The position numbers and the translations under genes are program-made. The notes below the pieces were generated by a model that saw only the letters and a program-made list of their open reading frames with translations, was not told where the DNA came from and made no database searches. This document shows positions 1 to 7,737 of a DNA stretch of 10,271 nt, piece by piece. The stretch is from JANNAV01 sp031384695 (GTDB taxonomy: Bacteria > Pseudomonadota > Alphaproteobacteria > Rhodobacterales > Rhodobacteraceae). The first letter of the stretch is position 1. Every line of letters begins with the position of its first letter. Where the stretch lies: NCBI GenBank assembly GCA_031384695.1, contig JANNAV010000195.1:1-10271 (forward strand), in the 5' to 3' direction.

Positions 1-61
1 ATGCAGCAACACAAAAACCCCAAAACACCGAACCACACAATTAACCTAATGTTTTCCCTCC

Positions 62-119
62 GCTTCTTTACTGAACAAATATCCCCGGGGGGTGGGGGGG
101 TGTGAAACCCCCGCTCTTT
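62..119 (-). terminator. G-rich hairpin plus AT-rich tail, terminator-like element
   Basis: Read on the minus strand, downstream of ccr and the 59-residue gene, a GGGGG/CCCCC hairpin (arms 108-112 and 96-100, seven-base loop) is followed by a second C-run, the palindrome CCCCGGGG (83-90), and then GATATTTGTTCAGTAAAG. The order of hairpin followed by an AT-rich tail facing away from the genes fits a transcript end. From memory, similar C/G-block elements followed by 'GGGATATTTTT' are common after genes in Rhodobacterales. The tail is not a clean U-tract, so intrinsic termination is an inference; the element could also be a repeat with another role. Confidence 0.5.
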
Positions 120-141
120 GTCATCGCGCGCGGGGGCGCGA

Positions 142-162
142 GGCCCGCACCGACCGCGGGCC
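142..162 (-). other. Short GC hairpin in the ccr downstream region
   Basis: Perfect 7-base arms GGCCCGC (142-148) and GCGGGCC (156-162) flank a 7-base loop. It lies 36 bases past the stop of the 59-residue gene and before the G-rich element, so it could protect the 3' end of the message. In DNA this GC-rich a 7-base stem could be chance. Apart from this hairpin and the G-rich element I see nothing in bases 1-198; no convincing gene is present there. Confidence 0.3.
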
Positions 163-198
163 AGCGCAGCCACCCGCTCCACCCAGCCTGACCCCACC

Positions 199-378
199 CT
201 AATGCGCCCGCCCCTTCGGCGGCCGCCGGCTCTGATCCACCATCGCCTCGCCTGCGCCGATCTCGGCGCGCGCGATTTTCATCGCCTCGTCCACCTGCCG
301 CGCGAGGGCCGGCAATCCGTTCCCCGCCGCATAGGTTCCCAGATCCTCCAGCACTTCGTAAATCCAGTCGTGGCGCAT
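199..378 (-). CDS. Small conserved-looking hypothetical protein downstream of ccr (59 aa)
   Basis: This 59-residue protein begins MRHDWIYEVLEDLGTYAAGN and ends PPKGRAH. It has no signal peptide or membrane segment and looks like two short amphipathic helices (about residues 3-18 and 22-42: 'DWIYEVLEDLGTYA' and 'LPALARQVDEAMKIARAEI'). From memory, small proteins starting 'xxHDWI..VL.DL..YA..NGLPALA' occur in many Rhodobacterales genomes without a known function. The ATG at 378 was chosen because the conserved-looking part begins there and a G-rich stretch (GGGGGT) sits at ribosome-binding distance. The frame is open further upstream, but the residues there look like noise. It lies 147 bases after the ccr stop on the same strand and may share its transcript. 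No function can be assigned. Confidence 0.6.
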   Translation of the reverse strand: MRHDWIYEVLEDLGTYAAGNGLPALARQVDEAMKIARAEIGAGEAMVDQSRRPPKGRAH

Positions 379-525
379 GCACACCCCCGGGGCCAACGCC
401 AATTCGCGGCGTCCCCACAGGGGCCACCCGGACCAGCAAAAATCCACCCCTCCGGCCCCCAAAGCGTCATCAACCGGCAGCCTGCCGCCCACCACACGCC
501 ACACGCCACCCGCCACCGCAAAGCC

Positions 526-1833
<1,308 letters not shown>

Positions 1834-1883
1834 CACAACCTCCTCAGTGGTCCCAAAATGCCGCGCCGCAGAATCGACGCGGT

Positions 1884-1921
1884 TTGCAAGATTGATAAAG
1901 GGCTTTTACGCAACTTTGCAA
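1884..1921 (-). promoter_or_regulatory. Paired TTTGCAA sites upstream of ccr, candidate operator
   Basis: Two copies of the palindromic core TTGCAA lie at 1884-1889 and 1916-1921, each as TTTGCAA on the plus strand, with centres 32 bases apart (about three helical turns). They lie 51-88 bases upstream of the ccr start. The right copy reads AACTTTGCAAT, close to the RamB-type site AACTTTGCAAA. As I recall, regulators of the ScfR/RamB family, which control acetate, propionate and ethylmalonyl-CoA pathway genes, bind TTTGCAAA-like pairs. The match to ccr biology is strong; the identity of the regulator is inferred. Confidence 0.5.
1892..1921 (-). promoter_or_regulatory. Possible ccr promoter (-35/-10 like)
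   Basis: On the minus strand TTGCAA (1921-1916) is followed, after 18 bases, by TATCAA (1897-1892), a loose match to a sigma-70 promoter. A start here would leave a leader of roughly 50 bases before the ccr ATG. The two TTGCAA operator-like sites would then cover the -35 box and the start point. The boxes are weak and were found by eye. Confidence 0.25.
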
Positions 1922-1973
1922 TAGCCTGAGCATTGATTTTGTAATTTTATGTCTGCCGCATCGCGGCAAAATC

Positions 1974-3341
1974 TCACCCCAGCCCCAGCCGCTGCTGCAC
2001 CGAGGCCGCGTAGAACGCACAGATCACCCCTCCCCCGGGCGCTATCTGCAAATTGTCCGACACCAGCCCCCGCGCCATCAGTGGCTGCAAACCTTCGCGC
2101 AGCGTCGCCTCCAACCCCTCGGGCGGCAGTTTCAGCACCGCCCCCGCAGCCGTCAGTGCCGCCGAAATCCGCGCCACCGCCGCAGTCAACCCGGCCCGGT
2201 CCACCGGTCCCTCCGGCACAGCCCCCTCCAGCAACGCCGCCGCCACCAATGGCACCGGCAACACCGGCACCACCCGGGTAATCTCCGCCATCAGATGCGC
2301 GCCGAACGCCTCGATATCCAGCCCCGGATGCGCCGCGTGATAGCCGCGCAGCGATACCGGTGGCCCGAACCCCGCCGCCGCCGTGCCAAAACCCGCAAAC
2401 CGCCGCCACAGCATCTGCCAGATCACCACCCCGGCAAAACGCAGCACCGACAATGGCTTGCCACGAAACCGGCGGCTGCCCGCCGCATGCGCATCGGTCA
2501 GGATATGATCCTCCAACACCCGGTCATAGGCCAGCCCCACCGGCACAAACACCACATCCCGCCCGCCCGGCTCAAGCCCCGCCGCGATGTAACTCAAGAG
2601 CCCCATCTTCGCAGGCCCCACCCGCCCGTCCAGCGACAGGCCGCCCTCGGGGAATATCGCCTGCGTCGTGCCCTCCGCCGTCGCCATCTGCACATAGCGC
2701 CCCAAAACCCGCCGATAAAGCGTGTTGCGGCTGCCGCGCCGGATGAAATACGCCCCCATCGCCCGGATGATCCGCGACAGCGGCCAGATCCGCGCCCATT
2801 CCCCCACCGCATAGGAAATCGCCGACCGGTTCGCGACCAACCATGTCACCAGCAGATAATCCATGTTGGAGCGGTGGTTCATCACGAAAATAACCGTGGC
2901 CTTGGGGTCGATCTGGCGCAATGCCGCGTCAACGCGGCCGATCCGCACCCGGTAAAGCGCGCGGCTGATCCAGCGCGTCAACCGGATCGCCACCCCGAAA
3001 TACAGCGTGGTCGAAAACCCCGGCACGATCTCGCGCGCATAGGTTTTTGCCTCCTCGAACGCCACCGCCCCCGGCACATGCGTCTCTGCCGCATGTTCCG
3101 CTACCGCCTCCAGCACCCGCGGATCATAGGCCAGCCGCACGATCATATCCTGCCGCCGCGCCAGCTTGAACACATCAATCGGCCGCTCCAGCCGCGTATT
3201 CAATTGCCCGACCGCCCGCTCCAGCCGCTTGCGCAAGAACCACCGCACCGAAGGGAACAGAAAATGCGACGCAAAGGTCACGGCGGCAAAGCCGAGGCCG
3301 AGGATCAGCAGCCAGAGAGGCAGTTCAACCGTGCGCCACAT
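1974..3341 (-). CDS. PlsB-like glycerol-3-phosphate / 1-acylglycerol-3-phosphate acyltransferase
   Basis: This is a 455-residue membrane-associated acyltransferase that probably transfers a fatty acyl group to glycerol-3-phosphate or a related acceptor in phospholipid synthesis. It has one hydrophobic N-terminal segment (about residues 8-30). The acyltransferase blocks then follow in order: block I NHRSNMD (155-161, catalytic H156 and D161), block II GAYFIRRGSRNT (196-207), block III IFPEGGLSLDGR (229-240) and block IV VFVPVGLAYDR (264-274). The C-terminal 130 residues are Ala-rich and recall the C-terminal part of PlsB. At 455 residues it is much shorter than E. coli PlsB (about 800) and longer than PlsC (about 245). 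The ATG at 3341 has only a weak ribosome site (TAAGG) very close to it. The small secreted protein gene ends 43 bases upstream and ccr starts 140 bases downstream. The exact acceptor cannot be told from the sequence. Confidence 0.9.
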   Translation of the reverse strand: MWRTVELPLWLLILGLGFAAVTFASHFLFPSVRWFLRKRLERAVGQLNTRLERPIDVFKLARRQDMIVRLAYDPRVLEAVAEHAAETHVPGAVAFEEAKTYAREIVPGFSTTLYFGVAIRLTRWISRALYRVRIGRVDAALRQIDPKATVIFVMNHRSNMDYLLVTWLVANRSAISYAVGEWARIWPLSRIIRAMGAYFIRRGSRNTLYRRVLGRYVQMATAEGTTQAIFPEGGLSLDGRVGPAKMGLLSYIAAGLEPGGRDVVFVPVGLAYDRVLEDHILTDAHAAGSRRFRGKPLSVLRFAGVVIWQMLWRRFAGFGTAAAGFGPPVSLRGYHAAHPGLDIEAFGAHLMAEITRVVPVLPVPLVAAALLEGAVPEGPVDRAGLTAAVARISAALTAAGAVLKLPPEGLEATLREGLQPLMARGLVSDNLQIAPGGGVICAFYAASVQQRLGLG

Positions 3342-3384
3342 CGCCTTACGCTGGCAGGAAATGACGCAGCGGTAAAGCTATGCC

Positions 3385-3714
3385 TCACTGATAATAATAA
3401 TCGGCAATCTCGCAGACATTGACATTGCCGCGCTGCAATTCCGAACCATCCTCGAACACCGCGCGGAAATCGAACAGGCAATAGCCCTCGTTGTTGTCGA
3501 AATTAAGCCGCATCGAGCTGCCATTCTCCAAAGTGCCGGAGCCGAGCACATCGCTGCCCCAGCGTTTTGACCCTGAATTGGTGGAGTAAAACTTGTAAAG
3601 CGTATAGCCGGTGTCGTTGTGGATGCGCACATGATAATCAGTGGCACTCGCCACCGATCCAACAGCGGCAAACACCAAAGCGGCCGCAAGGCCCGGCAAA
3701 ACTCTCATACCCAT
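3385..3714 (-). CDS. Small secreted protein of unknown function (109 aa)
   Basis: The 109-residue precursor has a clear Sec signal peptide: short basic start (MGMR), hydrophobic core at about 6-20, and a likely cut after ASA at 24. The mature part is about 85 residues, acidic and aromatic, starting TDYHVRIHNDTGYTLYKFY. It has exactly two cysteines (79 and 101), well placed for one disulfide in the periplasm. Most of it looks like beta strand. From memory, related 'nntGYt...FY.sn....W..D.L' proteins occur across Rhodobacterales with no proven function, and some are mislabelled as enzymes. The ATG at 3714 is preceded by AAAGGGA at a good distance; a second ATG two codons on is possible. It probably shares a transcript with the acyltransferase. 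The C-terminus ends in three tyrosines and a glutamine, from a short TAT triplet run. Confidence 0.8.
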   Translation of the reverse strand: MGMRVLPGLAAALVFAAVGSVASATDYHVRIHNDTGYTLYKFYSTNSGSKRWGSDVLGSGTLENGSSMRLNFDNNEGYCLFDFRAVFEDGSELQRGNVNVCEIADYYYQ

Positions 3715-3793
3715 GACTGTCCCTTTTCGATTTCCGGCCCATTGAACAAAGGCCTTGCCACAATAATGGCCGCAGACCCGCCCTTGCGTCAAT

Positions 3794-3857
3794 CCTTGGT
3801 TTGTGCCGGCCTTGGTTTGTGCCGGCCTTGGTTTGTGCCGGCCTTGGTTTGCACCAC
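3794..3857. repeat. 16-base tandem repeat, three perfect copies plus a degenerate fourth
   Basis: The unit CCTTGGTTTGTGCCGG occurs without change at 3794-3809, 3810-3825 and 3826-3841. A fourth copy at 3842-3857 keeps the first ten bases (CCTTGGTTTG) and then diverges. There are no spacers, so it is not a CRISPR array. It lies in the divergent gap between the secreted protein gene (80 bases away) and ecm (104 bases away). It may be a slippage-prone repeat that alters promoter spacing, or a cluster of binding sites; the sequence cannot decide. Confidence 0.9.
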
Positions 3858-3904
3858 CGGCTTTTTTCCATGCCGCAACGCAGCGAATTGACACTTGCCG
3901 GAAA

Positions 3905-3930
3905 TTGCGCTTTTGTGCCCAAAATCGCAA
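3905..3930. promoter_or_regulatory. Near-perfect inverted repeat upstream of ecm
   Basis: The arms TTGCGCTTTTG (3905-3915) and CAAAATCGCAA (3920-3930) match at 10 of 11 positions around a 4-base centre. The element ends 30 bases before the ecm ATG. A 26-base dyad in this place is most simply an operator for a dimeric or tetrameric regulator near the ecm promoter, or a hairpin in the ecm leader. The TTGCG/CGCAA ends are loosely like the TTGCAA core upstream of ccr, which may or may not mean a shared regulator. Confidence 0.55.
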
Positions 3931-3960
3931 CATAGTTACCCACAGCCGTCGGAGCCCGAG

Positions 3961-5913
3961 ATGACCCAAAAGGAAACCCCCTGGCTGTTTCGCACCTATG
4001 CGGGCCATTCCACCGCCACCGCCTCGAACCAACTTTACCGCAGCAATCTTGCGCGCGGGCAAACCGGCCTGTCGGTGGCCTTCGATCTGCCCACCCAGAC
4101 CGGCTATGACAGTGATCATAGCCTCGCCCGCGGCGAGGTGGGCAAGGTCGGCGTGCCGATCTCGCATCTGGGCGACATGCGCGCGCTGTTTGCCAATATC
4201 CCCCTCGACCAGATGAACACCTCGATGACCATCAACGCCACCGCCCCCTGGCTGCTGGCGCTGTACATCGCGGTGGCCGAGGAACAGGGCGCCGATATCG
4301 CGGCCCTGCAAGGCACGGTGCAAAACGACATCATCAAGGAGTACCTCTCGCGCGGCACCTATATCTGCCCGCCCGCGCCCTCGCTGCGGCTGATCACCGA
4401 TGTGGCGGCCTATACGCAAAAACACCTGCCCAAATGGAACCCGATGAACGTCTGTTCCTACCATCTGCAAGAGGCGGGGGCGACGCCGGAACAGGAACTG
4501 GCCTTCGCGCTGGCCACCGCCTGCGCGGTGCTGGATGATCTGAAAGGTAAAGTATCTGCCGCAGATTTCCCCAATATGGTGGGCAGAATATCGTTTTTCG
4601 TCAACGCGGGCATTCGCTTTGTGACGGAGCTGTGCAAGATGCGCGCCTTCGTCGATCTGTGGGACGAGATTTGCGAACAGCGCTACGGTGTTACCGACCC
4701 GCGCTATCGCCGGTTCCGCTACGGCGTGCAGGTCAACTCGCTGGGCCTGACGGAACAACAGCCGGAAAACAACGTCTACCGCATCCTGCTGGAAATGCTG
4801 GCGGTTACCCTGTCGAAAAACGCCCGCGCCCGCGCTGTACAACTGCCCGCCTGGAACGAAGCGCTGGGCCTGCCCCGCCCCTGGGATCAGCAATGGTCGC
4901 TGCGCATGCAGCAGATCCTGGCCTATGAGACCGACCTGCTGGAATACGATGACCTGTTCGACGGCAACCCCGCGATCGAGCGCAAGGTGGCCGGGCTGAA
5001 GACCGGCGCGCGTACGGAACTGGCGCAGATCGACACCATGGGCGGTGCTGTCGCCTGCATCGGTTACATGAAAACCCGGCTGGTCGAAGCGAACTCCGAA
5101 CGGCTTGCCCGCATCGAAAGCGGCGAAACCACGGTTGTCGGCGTCAACCGCTGGCGCGAGGCGGCCGCCTCGCCGCTGACCGCCGGCGAAGGCACGGTGA
5201 TGGCCGCCGATCCCGCCGCCGAGGCGGATCAGATCGCGCGGCTGCAGCAGTGGAAAACAGCCCGCAGCGCCGCGGCCATCGAGGCCGCGCTCGCCGCGCT
5301 GCGCAGTGCCGCGCAGGACGGCACCAACATCATGCCCGCCTCGATTGCTGCGGCCAAGGCAGGGGTGACCACCGGCGAATGGGCGGCAGTGCTGCGCCGG
5401 GTGTTCGGCGAATACCGCGCGCCCACCGGCGTCGCGGCGCACCGCTCGAACCGCACCGAAGGGTTGGAGCCGGTGCGCGAGGCGGTGGCGGCGCTGGCCG
5501 CCCGGCGCGGCCGCCCACTCCGGTTGCTGATGGGCAAACCGGGTCTTGACGGCCACTCCAACGGCGCCGAGCAGATCGCATCCCGCGCCCGCGATTGCGG
5601 CATCGAGATCCGCTATGACGGCATCCGCCAGACCCCCGCCGAGATTGTCGCAGCGGCGGCGGATCAGGGCGCGGATGTGGTGGGCCTGTCGATCCTGTCG
5701 GGCAGCCACCTGCCGCTGGTGGCGGATGTGCAGGCGCAGATGCGCGCGGCTGGCCTCGCGCATATCCCGCTGATCGTCGGCGGCATCATCCCCGAAGCTG
5801 ACGCCGCCGCCCTGCGTGCGCAGGGCATCGCCGCCGTCTATACGCCGAAGGATTTCAAGTTGAACAGGATCATGATCGACATCGTCGCGCTGGTGGACGG
5901 CGCGACTTCGTAA
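3961..5913 (+). CDS. ecm: Ethylmalonyl-CoA mutase (coenzyme B12-dependent)
   Basis: This enzyme rearranges (2R)-ethylmalonyl-CoA to (2S)-methylsuccinyl-CoA with adenosylcobalamin, the step that defines the ethylmalonyl-CoA pathway. The 650-residue chain has the methylmalonyl-CoA mutase layout: a substrate barrel (about 8-400, starting PWLFRTYAGHST and holding FDLPTQTGYDSDH at 41-53), a linker, and a C-terminal B12 domain (about 518-650) with the cobalamin motif D530-x-H532-xx-G535 followed by GLSILSGSHL (575-584) and VGGIIPEAD. Family-specific differences from methylmalonyl-CoA mutase are visible: TQTG where that enzyme has THRG, and RYGVQVNSLGLTEQQPENN (253-271) where it has the THCQTSG His segment. 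The ATG at 3961 has GGAG six bases upstream; the frame is open to an upstream TTG, but those residues look random. It is transcribed away from the ccr side and probably has its own promoter. Confidence 0.97.
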   Translation: MTQKETPWLFRTYAGHSTATASNQLYRSNLARGQTGLSVAFDLPTQTGYDSDHSLARGEVGKVGVPISHLGDMRALFANIPLDQMNTSMTINATAPWLLALYIAVAEEQGADIAALQGTVQNDIIKEYLSRGTYICPPAPSLRLITDVAAYTQKHLPKWNPMNVCSYHLQEAGATPEQELAFALATACAVLDDLKGKVSAADFPNMVGRISFFVNAGIRFVTELCKMRAFVDLWDEICEQRYGVTDPRYRRFRYGVQVNSLGLTEQQPENNVYRILLEMLAVTLSKNARARAVQLPAWNEALGLPRPWDQQWSLRMQQILAYETDLLEYDDLFDGNPAIERKVAGLKTGARTELAQIDTMGGAVACIGYMKTRLVEANSERLARIESGETTVVGVNRWREAAASPLTAGEGTVMAADPAAEADQIARLQQWKTARSAAAIEAALAALRSAAQDGTNIMPASIAAAKAGVTTGEWAAVLRRVFGEYRAPTGVAAHRSNRTEGLEPVREAVAALAARRGRPLRLLMGKPGLDGHSNGAEQIASRARDCGIEIRYDGIRQTPAEIVAAAADQGADVVGLSILSGSHLPLVADVQAQMRAAGLAHIPLIVGGIIPEADAAALRAQGIAAVYTPKDFKLNRIMIDIVALVDGATS

Positions 5914-6015
5914 CGCCGCATTTCGCGCTGGCCCCGCAGACGGCGTATGCATAACATGTGCACAGCCGCCTGCATCCCGATGCGCGGCCCGATCTGAACC
6001 AACCCGAGGTGCCCC

Positions 6016-6720
6016 ATGACCGTCCATATCGGCGCAAAGCCCGGCGATATCGCCGAAACTGTCCTGCTGCCGGGCGACCCTTACCGTGCCCGCTGGGCGG
6101 CCGAGAAATACCTTGATAACCCGGTGTTGGTGAACGAGGTGCGCGGCATGCTGGGCTTTACCGGCACCTGGCGCGGCCACCCGGTTACCATCCACGGCTC
6201 CGGCATGGGGATGCCCTCTTTATCGATATATGCCAATGAGTTGATCCGCGACTATGGCGCGCAGACCCTGATCCGCATCGGCTCGGCGGGGGCCTTGCAG
6301 CCGCATGTAAAACTGCGCGATGTGGTGATCGCCCAGACCGCCTCCACCAATGGCAACCCCTCGCGGTCGATCTTCAGGGATCTGAACTTTGCCCCCTGCG
6401 CCGATTTCGGCCTGATGGTGGCGGCCCACAAGGCCGCGCTGGCCATCGGCGTGCCGGTGCATGTCGGCGGCATCTATTCCTCGGACACGTTCTATGACGA
6501 ACGCCCCGATCAATCCGAGCAATTACAAAGACATAACTGCCTCTGTGTCGAGATGGAGGCGGCGGAACTTTATCACCTCGCCGCCCGCTATGGCCGCCGC
6601 GCGCTGGCGGTTCTGACCATCTCCGACCACATCCTGACCCATGAAGCCCTGCCCTCCAATCAACGCGAACGCAGCTTTGGCGCCATGGTCGAAGTGGCGC
6701 TCGAAGCTGCCTTCGCTTAA
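6016..6720 (+). CDS. deoD: Purine nucleoside phosphorylase, DeoD type
   Basis: This cytosolic enzyme reversibly splits purine (deoxy)ribonucleosides with phosphate to the free base and (deoxy)ribose-1-phosphate, in nucleoside salvage. The 234 residues match the bacterial hexameric DeoD family in length (E. coli 239). The known active-site residues can be read at the same numbers as in the E. coli enzyme: H4, G20, R24, R43, R87, S90, the VEMEA motif with E179 and E181, D204 in the SD motif, and R217. GSGMGMPS (61-68) and IGSAGAL (88-94) are also typical. The start is preceded by GAGGT seven bases upstream. The stop is 8 bases before the aldo/keto reductase, so the two are very likely co-transcribed. 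A 102-base gap separates it from ecm; I see no strong terminator there. Confidence 0.97.
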   Translation: MTVHIGAKPGDIAETVLLPGDPYRARWAAEKYLDNPVLVNEVRGMLGFTGTWRGHPVTIHGSGMGMPSLSIYANELIRDYGAQTLIRIGSAGALQPHVKLRDVVIAQTASTNGNPSRSIFRDLNFAPCADFGLMVAAHKAALAIGVPVHVGGIYSSDTFYDERPDQSEQLQRHNCLCVEMEAAELYHLAARYGRRALAVLTISDHILTHEALPSNQRERSFGAMVEVALEAAFA

Positions 6721-6728
6721 GGAAAATC

Positions 6729-7712
6729 ATGCAAAAACGGCAACTTGGCGCGAACGGCCCGATGGTTTCGGCCATCGGCCTTGGCTGCATGAGTTTTGGT
6801 GGCATCTTCGGCCCCACCACCGAGAGCGACAGCTTTGCCTGCCTTGACGCGGCCTGGGATCATGGCATCGACTTTCTGGATATCGCCAACATCTATGGCA
6901 ATGGATTCTGCGAAACCATTGTAAGTCAATGGCTTAACAGCCGCCACCGGCCTGTCCACCTCGCCACCAAAGCCGGTATCACCGGTGATCCGACACAGCG
7001 GTTCAACAACAGCGAAGCCTATCTGCGCGCCGAACTTGAAGGCTCGCTGCGGCGTCTGGGCGTCGATCACGTCGCCCTTTTCTACCTGCACCGCCGCGAC
7101 GAGGCCTATCCGGTCGAGGCCGTCGCCGAAACCATGGCCCGCCTGATTGCCGAAGGCAAGATCGGCGGCTATGGCCTGTCCGAGGTTTCCCCCGGCACCC
7201 TGCGCCGCGCCCATGCCGTTCACCCTTGCGCGGCCGTGCAGAACGAGTACTCGCTCTGGACCCGCCTGCCCGAACTGGGCCTGCTGCAAACCTGCGCCGA
7301 ACTTGGCACCGCTTTCGTGCCCTTTGCGCCGCTGGCAAGGGGCGCGTTGGGGCGCTCAGCGCTTGATGTCACACTTTGGCATGCATCCGATTTTCGCCAT
7401 ACAATTCCGCGCTTTAACGGCAAAGACTGGCCACTGAACACAGCTCGCCTCGCCAGTTTCGCGGCCTTCGCGCAGGGGCTTGGCCACAGCCCTCCGGCAC
7501 TTGCGCTGGCCTGGATCCTGTCGCGCGGCGACCACCTTATCCCGATTCCCGGCACCCGGAACGCGGCGCATCTGGCCGATTGGGCCGCCGCTTCGGCAAT
7601 CAAACTCGACGCGGCTCAGCACGCAGCAATCGCCGCGGTGCTGCCCACCGGCTGGGCTTACGGCGACCGTTACGGCCCCGATCAAGCCAGCACGGTCGAG
7701 CGGTACTGTTAA
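6729..7712 (+). CDS. Aldo/keto reductase
   Basis: This is an NAD(P)H-dependent oxidoreductase of the AKR superfamily with a single TIM barrel of 327 residues, the usual length. It has the catalytic tetrad D51, Y56, K81 and H121 in their normal settings (DFLDIANIYG, LATKAG, LFYLHRRD), VQNEYSLWTR (170-179), and the cofactor-binding IPIPGTRNAAHL (271-282) near the C-terminus. The subfamily resembles YajO/IolS/Tas-like reductases; the substrate cannot be inferred. The start follows deoD by 8 bases with GGAAAA as a ribosome site inside the gap, so it is probably translated from the deoD message. It is convergent with luxI, whose stop lies only 25 bases away. No strong terminator hairpin is seen between them. 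Confidence 0.95.
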   Translation: MQKRQLGANGPMVSAIGLGCMSFGGIFGPTTESDSFACLDAAWDHGIDFLDIANIYGNGFCETIVSQWLNSRHRPVHLATKAGITGDPTQRFNNSEAYLRAELEGSLRRLGVDHVALFYLHRRDEAYPVEAVAETMARLIAEGKIGGYGLSEVSPGTLRRAHAVHPCAAVQNEYSLWTRLPELGLLQTCAELGTAFVPFAPLARGALGRSALDVTLWHASDFRHTIPRFNGKDWPLNTARLASFAAFAQGLGHSPPALALAWILSRGDHLIPIPGTRNAAHLADWAAASAIKLDAAQHAAIAAVLPTGWAYGDRYGPDQASTVERYC

Positions 7713-7737
7713 CCATCATCGCAACCGTCCAACCGCC

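Noticed and set aside
40..50. ATTA-ACC-TAAT dyad, possible CtrA-like site
   Set aside because: Does not fit TTAA-N7-TTAA, and no gene start follows within the window on either strand.
2295..3422. 375-codon plus-strand open frame across the acyltransferase gene
   Set aside because: Antisense shadow; composition is Arg/His/Pro-rich and matches no family I know, while the opposite strand holds all acyltransferase motifs.
3794..3857. Possible CRISPR array
   Set aside because: The 16-base units are head to tail without spacers, and no cas genes are present.
5913..5946. ACGCCG...CGGCGT arms after ecm as a terminator
   Set aside because: Six-base arms with a 22-base loop and no U-tract are too weak to call in GC-rich DNA.
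3715..6195. A very long open frame on the minus strand antisense to ecm, continuous with the secreted protein
   Set aside because: It lies opposite ecm, which matches its family end to end. The antisense protein is low-complexity His/Arg/Gly-rich sequence caused by GC-rich codon bias. Only the last 109 codons are real.
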